Shown piece after piece: positions 18,242-27,042 of a stretch of DNA of 64,000 nt. Below the pieces are notes generated by a model. That model had not been told where the DNA came from, ran no database searches, and saw only the letters and a list, made by a program, of their open reading frames with translations. Numbering within the stretch: position 1 is the first letter of the stretch; every line of letters begins with the position of its first letter. The position numbers and the translations under genes are program-made. The stretch covers positions 124,001 through 188,000 of the forward strand of contig NZ_SKCD01000022.1 in NCBI RefSeq assembly GCF_006542765.1, given 5' to 3'. This DNA comes from Paenibacillus luteus. Its GTDB lineage: Bacteria; Bacillota; Bacilli; Paenibacillales; Paenibacillaceae.

Positions 18242-20029
18242 CTATATTTTCCTGATTGGGACTCGCAGGAGCACCTTTGTGCCATGGCCGAGTGTGCTTT
18301 CATATTTCAAACCATACAAAGGTCCATATGACAGCTGCAAACGTTCATTGATATTTCGCACTCCATAGCCCCCGCCTTTACTGCTTACGTTTTGTCCTGT
18401 TAATATTGCACTCTGTTTTTCTTCATCCATACCGACGCCATCATCAAACACTTCAATGATAACATCGCCTTTCTCCGTCCATGCGGATACCCGGATCGTA
18501 CCTTCTTCGTTTTCCTTCTCCAAAATACCGTGCAAAATCGCATTTTCCACGAGAGGCTGCAAAAGGATTTTGGGCAGCTCACACAAGAAAAGCTCCCGCG
18601 AAACTTCGAGCTCCAATTGAATGGGATTTCCGAATCGCATATTCTGTATCCGAACATAAGCTTCGATATGCTGCAGCTCGCTCTCAAGCGTCACAAATTC
18701 TTTGCCGTTAGACAAACTCAGCTTATAAAATATGGCCAATTCATCAACCACCTGCTTTATATCTTTGGAGCCTGATTCAATTGCCATGACATTGATAAGT
18801 TCAAGCGTATTATACAAGAAGTGAGGGTTGATTTGGGCCTGCAGCGCCAATAGCTCCTTATTTTTCACTTCTCGGCCTAACGTGTACGTTTCATCCATTA
18901 AGCCCGAAATATTTTGCACCATCACATTGAAGTTATGCGTTAACTCGCCTATCTCATCTTCACTCGCGGGAAGAAGTGCAATCTGGAATTGACCATGCTT
19001 CACTTTACGGACATGAACAATCAAGCGCCGAATTCGCTTCGTTGCCGTTGCCGCTACAAAAAATGACAATGGAAGCATAAAGGGCACAACTAACAGAAAA
19101 ATTGTGACAATCCGATTGCGAGCTTTCGTGCTGGAAAGTGATATATCCGAGTAAGGAACAATTAGCGCTAGTTTCATATCGGTATTGGGAATGGCCATTA
19201 TGCCCAATAGATATCGTTTCCCCTCCATCCGATAGTTGTCTTCGAAATAGTTGTCTCCATTATCCGTTTGAAAAAACAAATCACGCAGATCTTTCACCAA
19301 ATCTGTCTCATAGGGGAACTGCTCGGATTGGCTTAGAACATCCCCTCGATCATTGAACAAGAGTGAAGCTGCATGGGGAAACAAAATGGCATGATCCAAC
19401 ACGGATTGCATGGCACTCGGTTTCACGCGTGCCCGCACGATGCCGTCAAACTGTTGAATGTTGTGAGCATTCGGCACTTTGCGCAGAACCGTCAGCTCTC
19501 TTGGGTCCGCTTCCTCTTCTAATAACGTCGAAGGAAGCCATGCAAAAACCGATTTCGAAGCGGAGAAATCCTGAAACCATGTCATGAACTCCACCTTGCT
19601 AATATCCAAAAACTCGGTACTCTCGGTCGCTCCCGCAAGGCCCTGCCTCATGTATATTTGAATGGTATCGATATCATCGTTATAACGGAATTGGTTAATT
19701 AATCGCGACAATTGGAGCGCATCTTGATGCCAGAGGTTAACATCCTCGTATTGCAAAGAATCGGCTGTAACTCCCACCTGTACCAGTGAATTGAATCCAA
19801 TAAAATTAAGCACTTCCGTTATCGCCTGTGCCTTATACTCCAAATAGGATTTGGATTCGTCAAGCATCTTATGTGACGCATATACCGCGGTTTCCTTATT
19901 CTCGTGCTGGGTTAAGTTAATATGGATAATGAGAAGAAGCATAAATGGAATCATGATGACAAGCACATACGAGGCAAACAGCTTATAGCGGATACTTAAA
20001 TTTGCAAACCAGTTTTTATTTCGCCTCAT
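18242..20029 (-). CDS. Sensor histidine kinase, YesM type
   Basis: About 595 residues. Membrane helix 1 (LFASYVLVIMIPFMLLLIIHI) and helix 2 (IVTIFLLVVPFMLPLSFFVAA) enclose an extracellular sensor domain. HAMP follows, then the phosphoacceptor motif QINPHFLYNTLELIN and the ATPase motifs LLQPLVENAILHG, DDGVGMDEE and GGYGVRNINERL. The start at 20029 is preferred because GGGGGAT lies 7 nt upstream. It is 56 nt from the paralogous binding lipoprotein; the likely partner regulator is at 9259-10863. It probably senses the oligosaccharide made by the GH43 enzyme. Confidence 0.92.
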   Translation of the reverse strand: MRRNKNWFANLSIRYKLFASYVLVIMIPFMLLLIIHINLTQHENKETAVYASHKMLDESKSYLEYKAQAITEVLNFIGFNSLVQVGVTADSLQYEDVNLWHQDALQLSRLINQFRYNDDIDTIQIYMRQGLAGATESTEFLDISKVEFMTWFQDFSASKSVFAWLPSTLLEEEADPRELTVLRKVPNAHNIQQFDGIVRARVKPSAMQSVLDHAILFPHAASLLFNDRGDVLSQSEQFPYETDLVKDLRDLFFQTDNGDNYFEDNYRMEGKRYLLGIMAIPNTDMKLALIVPYSDISLSSTKARNRIVTIFLLVVPFMLPLSFFVAATATKRIRRLIVHVRKVKHGQFQIALLPASEDEIGELTHNFNVMVQNISGLMDETYTLGREVKNKELLALQAQINPHFLYNTLELINVMAIESGSKDIKQVVDELAIFYKLSLSNGKEFVTLESELQHIEAYVRIQNMRFGNPIQLELEVSRELFLCELPKILLQPLVENAILHGILEKENEEGTIRVSAWTEKGDVIIEVFDDGVGMDEEKQSAILTGQNVSSKGGGYGVRNINERLQLSYGPLYGLKYESTLGHGTKVLLRVPIRKI

Positions 20030-20214
20030 GCTTCTATCCCCCAAATGCCGCTATTTTCATTTGCTCCATGGGAGCGCCTTCTTTTATAAAGCCCTATAAT
20101 TCTACTTTTCGCAATCCGGTTTTCAATAGGAAGTATATCACTAAAAAATGATCACTGGTATCATCAATCTAGCTGCTAAATCCAAACCCACTGAAACCTG
20201 TGTCCTCCCCATTC

Positions 20215-20257
20215 AAAAAAGCTGATCCCGGATTTTACTCCGTAGATCAGCTTTTTT
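20215..20257. terminator. Bidirectional rho-independent terminator
   Basis: A 13-bp stem AAAAAAGCTGATC / GATCAGCTTTTTT with a 17-nt loop gives a T-run on both strands. It ends the DrrAB-like exporter operon (minus strand) just ahead of the kinase gene. Confidence 0.85.
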
Positions 20258-20291
20258 TCTGAATATAAACGTTCGTCTAATATTAGCAATG

Positions 20292-21107
20292 CTACGTCCG
20301 GCGCATATAAGCGCGTACCGTGATGGGTGCAAAGATCGCCACTATGACCGCCGCGCCGATTAGCGAGATGCCAAGATCCCACCCTACCGTACCTGCGTTA
20401 GCAAGATCGCGAACCGCCGATACGAGATGCGAGACTGGGTTAATGTCAACAAACCATTGCAGCCATTTAGGCATCGTATCAACTGGCACGAAAGCATTGG
20501 AGAGAAACGTTAGCGGAAAAAGCACGAGCATCGATATGCCCTGAACACTTGAAGCCGTGCGTGCAATAACACCAAAGAACGCAAAGATCCAGCTGATCGC
20601 CCAAGCGCATACAATGACCAGGACGCCTGCAAGAGCAACATGCTCCAGGCCGCCTTCCGGCCGGTAACCCATGATATAGCCCATCGTAAATGTAAGGGCC
20701 GTCGCTATCGTATACCGAACGGTGTCGGCAAGCAAAGCTCCCGCAAGCGGAGCAATACGCGCAATAGGCAGTGACTTGAATCGGTCAAATACACCTTTAT
20801 CCATATCTTCACGCAACTGGACTCCAGTAACAATTGAAGTGGTAATGACCGTCTGCACGAGAATACCCGGAATAATAACGGGCAAATAACTTGCCACATC
20901 ACCGGAGATCGCTCCGCCAAAGATATAGGTAAACATCAATGTGAAAATAATCGGCTGAAGCGTTACGTCAAATAGCTGCTCTGGCGTGCGCCGTATTTTC
21001 AACAGACCTCGATAGGCCATTGTTAGCGAATTTCGTATCGTCTGACCCAAGCTGGTATGGTTTTTCAGCTCGCGAGCGGCGCCTGGTTTCATTGAAGTTG
21101 TGCTCAT
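20292..21107 (-). CDS. ABC-2 type transporter permease, DrrB-like
   Basis: A 271-residue membrane subunit with about six helices. It shows the ABC-2 membrane signature region (GILVQTVITTSIVTGVQLREDMDKGVFDRFKSLPIARIAPLAG and FPLTFLSNAFVPVDTMPKWLQWFVDINPVSHLVSAVRDL) typical of daunorubicin-resistance-type exporters. Its ATG overlaps the stop of the ATPase gene by 4 nt (ATGA), so translation is coupled. It would export a hydrophobic drug or lipid. Confidence 0.92.
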   Translation of the reverse strand: MSTTSMKPGAARELKNHTSLGQTIRNSLTMAYRGLLKIRRTPEQLFDVTLQPIIFTLMFTYIFGGAISGDVASYLPVIIPGILVQTVITTSIVTGVQLREDMDKGVFDRFKSLPIARIAPLAGALLADTVRYTIATALTFTMGYIMGYRPEGGLEHVALAGVLVIVCAWAISWIFAFFGVIARTASSVQGISMLVLFPLTFLSNAFVPVDTMPKWLQWFVDINPVSHLVSAVRDLANAGTVGWDLGISLIGAAVIVAIFAPITVRAYMRRT

Positions 21108-22135
21108 ACTCTTGCCACCTCTGCTTTCTTCGTTTCAGTGGAAGCCCTTGACGCTTCTTCCGTAACGCCGTGACCTGTAATGGTAAGAAACACCTCATCA
21201 AGGGTCGGCTTCTGCACACTCATCTCGGCTAAATGGACCCCCGCTTGGCGAAGTGCGTTAAGAACATCCGTCACCAGGTCGACATTGACGAGTGGTGCAG
21301 TAATCTTCCCTGCATCATGCGACACCATTAACTGAATGCCAAGCACCTGCTCAACCGTCCTACGGGCGATAGTGAAATCCTCTTCGTGTTGAACTTTTAA
21401 TTGCAACGAAGAAGTGCCTACTGAAGCTTTCAGCTCATCCAGTGTGCCTTCAGCCACAACTCGGCCATGATCGATGACTGCGATCCGGTCTGCCAATTGA
21501 TCTGCTTCTTCGAGATACTGCGTGGTTAGCAGCACAGTCGATCCCGTCTTTACAAGCCGGCGAATCGTATCCCACATTTGTGCACGCGTCCGTGGGTCCA
21601 GCCCCGTTGTCGGTTCATCCAGGAAAAGCAGCGGTGGCTGCGCAATCAGGCTCGCTGCCAGATCAAGCCTACGGCGCATGCCGCCGGAGAAGTTTTTGAG
21701 CGGCCGCTTCGCCGCCTCCGTCAAACCAAATTCCTCAAGCAGCTCACCAGCCTTTCGCCGAGCTTCTGCGCGTCCCAGTCCCAGCAGTCTTGAGAAAATA
21801 ATCAGATTTTCAGTTGCGCTAAGCGACTCGTCTACCGATGCATACTGACCAGTCACTCCAATTAATTGACGTACAATTTGCGACTCCTTCACCACATCAT
21901 GCCCAAAAATCCGTGCCGAACCTGAATCCGCTCGCAGCAAGGTCGCCAGCATTCTAATCGTTGTAGTCTTGCCCGCTCCATTTGGACCCAGCACCCCGTA
22001 AATCGTACCGGCTCGCACGTTCAGATCCACACCGTCTACCGCTTTAAAATGACCGAACGTTTTAACGAGCCCACTCGCTTCTACCGCCAAATCGCCATTG
22101 TTCGGCTCTTTGCTCTTCTTATAAACACGATCCAT
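21104..22135 (-). CDS. ABC transporter ATP-binding protein, DrrA-like
   Basis: The ATPase of a drug-export type ABC transporter, about 343 aa. Walker A is GPNGAGKTT, the signature is NFSGGMRRRLDLA, Walker B is LLFLDEPTTGLD, and the H-loop region is STVLLTTQYLEEADQLADR. The C-terminal ~80 residues are the DrrA-type extension (PTLDEVFLTITGH). The start at 22135 is chosen because AATGGAGGAATT lies just before this ATG; an upstream ATG at 22168 has no site. It forms a two-gene operon with the permease. Confidence 0.93.
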   Translation of the reverse strand: MDRVYKKSKEPNNGDLAVEASGLVKTFGHFKAVDGVDLNVRAGTIYGVLGPNGAGKTTTIRMLATLLRADSGSARIFGHDVVKESQIVRQLIGVTGQYASVDESLSATENLIIFSRLLGLGRAEARRKAGELLEEFGLTEAAKRPLKNFSGGMRRRLDLAASLIAQPPLLFLDEPTTGLDPRTRAQMWDTIRRLVKTGSTVLLTTQYLEEADQLADRIAVIDHGRVVAEGTLDELKASVGTSSLQLKVQHEEDFTIARRTVEQVLGIQLMVSHDAGKITAPLVNVDLVTDVLNALRQAGVHLAEMSVQKPTLDEVFLTITGHGVTEEASRASTETKKAEVARV

Positions 22136-22218
22136 TCCAATTCCTCCATTATTAGATGATGTAATCATCCTAACTCGCGTTTTTAAACGGAATATAAACG
22201 AAGGCAGCGTTGGCGTAC

Positions 22219-22245
22219 AAAAAAAATCCTTTACAATGAAAGGAT
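22219..22245 (-). terminator. Rho-independent terminator after NarL-type regulator
   Basis: On the minus strand ATCCTTT-N6-AAAGGAT is followed by TTTTTTT. It separates the two-component operon from the exporter operon downstream, so the exporter needs its own promoter in 22136-22218. Confidence 0.75.
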
Positions 22246-22279
22246 AGGTTATTTACCTGTCCATCTTTCATTGAAAGGA

Positions 22280-22966
22280 TTAGGGAATCGCGTCATGAAG
22301 ATAAGCGATGGCTTCAGTTCTGCTAGAAACGTTCAGTTTTTTGTAAATTGTGCTTAAATAATTTTTTACAGTACCGGTCGTTAAGAATAATTCTGAGGCG
22401 ATCGCTTGATTAGACTTTCCTTGTTTCAGTTTGCTTACAATGTTTCGTTCCTGTATGGACAAGCCATCCAGTTTGTCATCCGTCTGTTGCTCCGAGCCTT
22501 GTTCGAATGTATCTTTGGATGATCGTTGTTCGTACTGCTCTGATGAATGAAGAGCTTGAACGAGACGGTTCTGAATGCGATTGGGATAATTAATTCTTCC
22601 CTCTAAACAGTCCTGAACCGTGGAGAAAAGTTTCTTCGTCTCAACCCCTTTGACCAAAAAACCGCTAGCTCCGTGACGTATCGCTTCCCATATGTACTCT
22701 TCATCCTCGAAAGTTGTCAAAATCAGCACTTTGATATCAGGAAATTCCGTTTTGATAAGTTTGGTTGCTTCCAAGCCATCAAGCTTTGGCATGTGGATGT
22801 CCATCAAGATAAGCTCTGGACGGTGCAATCGAACTTGCGCTAACGTTGCCAAACCGTCCCCCGCTGTAGCCACTACCGTGTATTCTTCCTCCATACTTAG
22901 AATGGCAGCCAAACCGTCTCGAATTAAGGGCTGATCGTCGGCAATTAAAATAGTTCTTTTAGACAA
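22280..22966 (-). CDS. Response regulator, NarL/LuxR type
   Basis: About 228 residues. The receiver (ILIADDQPLIRDGL, acceptor Asp in LILMDIHMP, Lys in GFLVKGVE) is followed by a LuxR HTH (LSIQERNIVSKLKQGKSNQAIASELFLTTGTVKNYLSTIYKKLN). GGAG lies 8 nt before the TTG at 22966; an in-frame GTG at 22975 is the alternative start. The gene overlaps the end of the kinase gene, so the two are coupled. It probably activates the exporter that follows, in the manner of LiaR/YxdJ-like stress systems. Confidence 0.92.
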   Translation of the reverse strand: MSKRTILIADDQPLIRDGLAAILSMEEEYTVVATAGDGLATLAQVRLHRPELILMDIHMPKLDGLEATKLIKTEFPDIKVLILTTFEDEEYIWEAIRHGASGFLVKGVETKKLFSTVQDCLEGRINYPNRIQNRLVQALHSSEQYEQRSSKDTFEQGSEQQTDDKLDGLSIQERNIVSKLKQGKSNQAIASELFLTTGTVKNYLSTIYKKLNVSSRTEAIAYLHDAIP

Positions 22967-24131
22967 TTTGCTCACTCCGTTCTGTCTTTTTCGTCTGAAA
23001 AGGTATTCTAATGTCCAAAGTTACTCCTTCAGAAGAACCTTTGTTCAAAATCATTAATTCTCCGCCAACTTCCTTTACTCGCTCATTCATCGCTTTCAAA
23101 CCAAAACCCAAAACAAATTGAGCGGGAGGTTTGCCATTATCGGATAAAATAAATCTGATGCACTCATCTCGATAAGTCAACGAGAAGTGAAAATAGGTGC
23201 TAGAACCGTGCCGAATGCCATTAGTCAGCCCCTCTTGCAATGCCCGATAAATCGTCAACTCAATCATGGGCAGCAGATCAGGCATAATGGGGTCTATTTC
23301 GTACGCAATTTCCACTCGTGTCTGCTTCTTCGTATCGTCGATCAACTTGATAAGTTCGGGTATGAACGGTTCATCTAAAATATTTTCATGCAACAAATGT
23401 ACGGAGCTTCGAACATCATCCAAGCCACTGAGAATATAGTCTTTCGTTCGATCAATCATCTCTTTCGCAATGGAATAATGATTTTTCTCGATGGCATGTG
23501 CTGCTGTTTGCAAGCCGGTTAATGCTGAGGTAAGCGTATGTCCTACCGAATCGTGAATTTCACGTGAAATTCTGGTGCGTTCTTGTAATTGTGTTTTCTT
23601 TTCTAAAGCAATGGATGCGATTCGCAGTTGTTCATTGTCTATAGCTAACTGATTTTTTTGCTGAAAAGCAATTTTCGCGAGTTGGCTTACCCCAAAAATG
23701 GCAAAGTATTCAATGATTCGAGGCAAAATATAAACGATTTCATTAAAGGGTGGGAACTGACGATAAATATAAAGGCCCAGTACACAACTAATATAGCTCA
23801 TCATCGTAAAGATAATCGAATGGTTTCTGCTGTGATGAAAACTAAATTCTCCAACGAGCACCAAAATGTAGATTTGGGCAAAAAAGCTTTCTGATCCGAT
23901 CGATAGGGCAGTCGCCAATGCTAGTTGAAATGATAAAAATAGGAGCCCCGCCATTCCCTGCAAATTGACCTTCAAGATGTAATCTCGAATGAAGACAACT
24001 GACACATATCCGAATAATAGCAGGATTAGCCACGCAGAAAGCTTAGCTGTATGGAACAATAGACAGACCGTCGCTCCGATGACAATGACGAACAAGAGAT
24101 GCTTCATTTTATTATTTAATTGTGCATCCAT
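22959..24131 (-). CDS. Sensor histidine kinase, HisKA_3 (NarX/DesK-like) type
   Basis: About 390 residues. Five or six N-terminal membrane helices with almost no extracellular loop (LLFVIVIGATVCLLFHTAKLS onward) are followed by the HisKA_3 dimerisation motif (RTRISREIHDSVGHTLTSALTGLQ) and a short ATPase domain (ALQEGLTNGIRHGS, LSDNGKPP, GFGLKAMNERVKEVGG). Such kinases sense membrane state or amphiphilic drugs. The start at 24131 has GAGGG upstream; a longer reading from 24200 lacks a site. It is cotranscribed with the NarL-type regulator. Confidence 0.9.
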   Translation of the reverse strand: MDAQLNNKMKHLLFVIVIGATVCLLFHTAKLSAWLILLLFGYVSVVFIRDYILKVNLQGMAGLLFLSFQLALATALSIGSESFFAQIYILVLVGEFSFHHSRNHSIIFTMMSYISCVLGLYIYRQFPPFNEIVYILPRIIEYFAIFGVSQLAKIAFQQKNQLAIDNEQLRIASIALEKKTQLQERTRISREIHDSVGHTLTSALTGLQTAAHAIEKNHYSIAKEMIDRTKDYILSGLDDVRSSVHLLHENILDEPFIPELIKLIDDTKKQTRVEIAYEIDPIMPDLLPMIELTIYRALQEGLTNGIRHGSSTYFHFSLTYRDECIRFILSDNGKPPAQFVLGFGLKAMNERVKEVGGELMILNKGSSEGVTLDIRIPFQTKKTERSEQIV

Positions 24132-24409
24132 AATTATGCCCTCGCATGGAATGATAGATTTACCCCGTATTTTACCATAAACATGACTTAAGTCATACAA
24201 ACAAGGGTAAAAAGTCGAAAAATGACGAAATAACCAACTTTCAAGTGAGTTTCTTCATCTAGAATAAGTTTTTATCATTATTTATAATGAAGGATATCGG
24301 ATAATATAAGCATTTCGAACCATTTCAATCAAAACTTCCCTTGTGTCTTAAGTGTCAAAAGGATTACTTTCTGCAGATGAGAATAAAACTTCAAGGGAGA
24401 CTTGTAGAA

Positions 24410-24505
24410 ATGTTATTGATATTATGGAACGTATTAGGCGGTTTCCTCTTAATCTCAAGTATATTTTTCTCCATTCGATTACTCCTTGATAGTAAGCATG
24501 AGTAG
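24410..24505 (+). CDS. Putative 31-residue single-pass membrane peptide
   Basis: This ORF is below usual length cut-offs. Translation gives MLLILWNVLGGFLLISSIF, then FSIRLLLDSKHE: one hydrophobic helix with a charged cytoplasmic-type tail. AAGGGAG is 11 nt upstream, and the stop codon TAG directly abuts the GTG start of the LuxR-type gene. That junction suggests translational coupling and a regulatory partnership. I know of no named family. It could be chance. Confidence 0.45.
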   Translation: MLLILWNVLGGFLLISSIFFSIRLLLDSKHE

Positions 24506-24856
24506 GTGAAACTCTCATATGAAAACAAGAAAGCATCCCATATTGAGCAATTCATGAATCATTATGGCATAGACAATGTAGCATTGCATGATTTCCTAAT
24601 TCGAAGATTGGATCCTGCCATGCAAGATTTTTCAACCCTTTATCGCCTTACGCAGCGCGAGACTGAAATTCTCATCCTATCCGTTGTACAAGGTTTGTCT
24701 AATCGAGAAATTTCTGAGAAATGTGTAATCAGTGAAAAAACGGTCAAAAATCATCTGGCAAATATCATGAACAAAATTGGCATCCGTTCGATGCGAAAAT
24801 TGTTTTCCATGCTGCTTTATCATGTACTTTCCTCAAACGAAAAATCATCCCGTTAA
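24506..24856 (+). CDS. LuxR-type HTH protein without receiver domain
   Basis: A 116-residue regulator. Residues ~1-45 are of unknown type; the rest is a GerE/LuxR HTH (LTQRETEILILSVVQGLSNREISEKCVISEKTVKNHLANIMNKIGI). It has no phosphorylation or autoinducer domain, so input must come from protein contacts or expression level. GTG is the start, immediately after the stop of the 31-residue membrane ORF. It is divergent from the HisKA_3 kinase operon, which it may modulate. Confidence 0.8.
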   Translation: MKLSYENKKASHIEQFMNHYGIDNVALHDFLIRRLDPAMQDFSTLYRLTQRETEILILSVVQGLSNREISEKCVISEKTVKNHLANIMNKIGIRSMRKLFSMLLYHVLSSNEKSSR

Positions 24857-25080
24857 CTTCCCAGTTCGATTGTCCACCCTTAGCCTAAATCATCACCCAA
24901 AGGAACGTATAGTGACTTGATGAAAGGGCGTTTGCGGCTTCTATATTCACTACTGTTAGTATGGCGTTCCAAGGTATCCTCCCAATTCTTCACGTAGTAT
25001 AATAAGGACAGAGTTACCTAATGGTTTCTTTGCGTCTCCTCTGAACCTTCATCCTACTTCAAAAATAAAGGAGGATATCC

Positions 25081-25689
25081 ATGCTAAAATCACTCTCTGT
25101 CGATCGCAGAGTCCATAAATCGAGAACAGCTCTAAAGCAGGCTTTGCTCGAGTGGATGCCACGCAAACCATTCTCTGATATTTCAATTACGGATATCGTG
25201 AAATCAGCTGATTTGAATCGTGGTACCTTTTATAAACACTATACTTTCAAGGAAGAACTGCTTGAGGATATATTAGCTGACGTATTGACGGATCTAATTC
25301 AGGCCTACCGGTATCCTTATCTGCAGCATCAGGATTTTGATATCCAGAGCCTGAGCGCGTCTGCCATCAAAATTTTTGACCATGTACATGCTTACGCGAC
25401 CGTCTATATTTTATTGGTAAGCACGAGTATACTACAGGACTTTCGAAATACGGTATATCAAACACTGAAAAGCCTGTATTTGGACGATGTAACGAACACC
25501 TCTCCCAATCCCATGATCGACAAGGAACTGCTTGCCTGCTACCAGGCTAATGCGGTTCTCGGTCTGATTACGGAATGGGTGCAGGGCAAATTTAAATATA
25601 GCTCTACTTATATGGCGGAGCAATTGCTCGAACTAACGCGCATGAACCGCTCCAACGAAATGTATCATTCGAATCTAAACTCAGGATAA
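25081..25689 (+). CDS. TetR family transcriptional regulator
   Basis: A 202-residue repressor. The N-terminal HTH reads RTALKQALLEWMPRKPFSDISITDIVKSADLNRGTFYKHYTFKEELL, the AcrR/TetR pattern with the C-terminal TetR_C type found in Firmicutes. AAAGGAGGATATCC precedes the ATG. It converges on an SDR-family gene across a shared terminator, so its target is not obvious from position. Confidence 0.92.
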   Translation: MLKSLSVDRRVHKSRTALKQALLEWMPRKPFSDISITDIVKSADLNRGTFYKHYTFKEELLEDILADVLTDLIQAYRYPYLQHQDFDIQSLSASAIKIFDHVHAYATVYILLVSTSILQDFRNTVYQTLKSLYLDDVTNTSPNPMIDKELLACYQANAVLGLITEWVQGKFKYSSTYMAEQLLELTRMNRSNEMYHSNLNSG

Positions 25690-25735
25690 CCCCCAAACTT
25701 CATCTTAAATCAGACTTCTTCTGCAAGCATACAAG

Positions 25736-25769
25736 AAGAAAGAGCCTGGCATGCGCCAGACCCTTTCTT
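25736..25769. terminator. Bidirectional terminator between TetR and SDR genes
   Basis: A 15-bp stem with two mismatches/wobbles (AAGAAAGAGCCTGGC / GCCAGACCCTTTCTT) and a 4-nt loop sits exactly between two convergent genes. Confidence 0.7.
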
Positions 25770-25784
25770 ATGGGATTAGAATAT

Positions 25785-26555
25785 TTAGTTGCTGATCCAG
25801 CCGCCGTCAACAGGCAGCTCGATGCCTGTGATAAACTTGGATTCATCCGAAGCTAGGAACAAATATGCATACGCAATATCCATCGATTCGCCAGCGTGAG
25901 GAGGAAGGGGAGCCAAATTCTTGTAATGCTCGCCCATTTCAACCTGGGATTTGATTCCCGCTTTCTCGACCATTCCCGTGAACACCGCACCCGGATGAAC
26001 CGAGTTGACGCGAATGTTGTCTTTGGCGAACCACTGCGCCGTATGTTTAGTCAGTGAACGGACAGACCCTTTGGATGCGCTGTAAGCTGCGCCCTGAGCA
26101 TCTGCGATACCGCCGATGATTGCTGCTATAGATGAAGTATTCACAATCGAGCCCTGACCATTTTGCTGCATATAGGGGATAACGGACTTCATGCCCAGCC
26201 ATACGCCCGTGCTGTTAATCGACATGACCTTTTCCCAATCCGCTAGCTCGGCTTCCAGCACGCCTTTGGCAATGTGAATCCCTGCATTATTGATGAGAAT
26301 ATCGATTTTCCCATATTTCGCAATCGTTGCTTCTATCACCGCTGTCCACGACTCGGGACTGGATACATCGAGCTTCAAAGCTATCGCGTCTCCTCCATCA
26401 GCCACAATGGCATTCACCCGCTCTTGCAGCGCTTCTTCCACAACATCCGTTGCAACGACCTTTGCACCTTCTTTGGCAAATAACTGCGCTCCAGCAAGTC
26501 CCATGCCGCTAGCTGCCCCAGTAATAATAGCCACTTTACCTGACAATCTACCCAT
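25785..26555 (-). CDS. SDR family NAD(P)-dependent oxidoreductase
   Basis: A 256-residue classical short-chain dehydrogenase. The cofactor motif is TGAASGMGLA, the structural motif NNAG, and the catalytic triad Ser in NTSSIAAI with YSASK. The C-terminus ELPVDGGWISN is typical of glucose-1-dehydrogenase/3-oxoacyl-reductase-like members. Substrate unknown. The start at 26555 is preferred since GAGAGG sits 9 nt upstream, whereas the ATG at 26564 abuts it. The next gene upstream is 480 nt away, so it is probably monocistronic. Confidence 0.9.
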   Translation of the reverse strand: MGRLSGKVAIITGAASGMGLAGAQLFAKEGAKVVATDVVEEALQERVNAIVADGGDAIALKLDVSSPESWTAVIEATIAKYGKIDILINNAGIHIAKGVLEAELADWEKVMSINSTGVWLGMKSVIPYMQQNGQGSIVNTSSIAAIIGGIADAQGAAYSASKGSVRSLTKHTAQWFAKDNIRVNSVHPGAVFTGMVEKAGIKSQVEMGEHYKNLAPLPPHAGESMDIAYAYLFLASDESKFITGIELPVDGGWISN

Positions 26556-27042
26556 TTCATTCATCCTCTCTGATTGACGATATCTGTTTATGCGCTCATT
26601 CTTTCATATAGATAAGCCGTAATCGGTTATCGGTTCGTCTATAATCCACCACCTGTGACAAGCCGGTCCGTTTATGCTTCTATAGTATAAAGCAACACCA
26701 AAAACATTCTCAATCAGCAAATGAAAGCGCTTTTGTATGTTAAGCAACACGAAGCTTGTCCTTCGTATGTTAACCGATTTCCAAAGCGTAATAATGAACA
26801 GATCATGGTGCAGTTGTTGATTTTGGCACAGTTAAACAAATTACCTCTCTATATAACAAGCTTAAGATGATAGCAAACCTGATTGCTTTCATCCATTTTT
26901 CTGGATGGTAATTATGAATGGATATGAATTATATATGTGGAACTAAAGCCTCTCCAGAACGATCTTCTCGCTTCGCTTACTCTTCAAAGTGAGGTCATTA
27001 CCAAGTTACTATTTATTCTCGTTCAATTTATATAGCGGATAA
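26556..27042. other. Gene-free 480-nt spacer with cre-like box
   Basis: I see no credible ORF. The spacer holds TGAAAGCGCTTTTG at 26722-26735 (12 of 14 cre positions), a repeated GTATGTTAA word at ~26735 and ~26765 flanking CGAAGCTTGTCCTTCG, and an AT-rich stretch downstream. It probably contains the SDR promoter. Confidence 0.5.
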
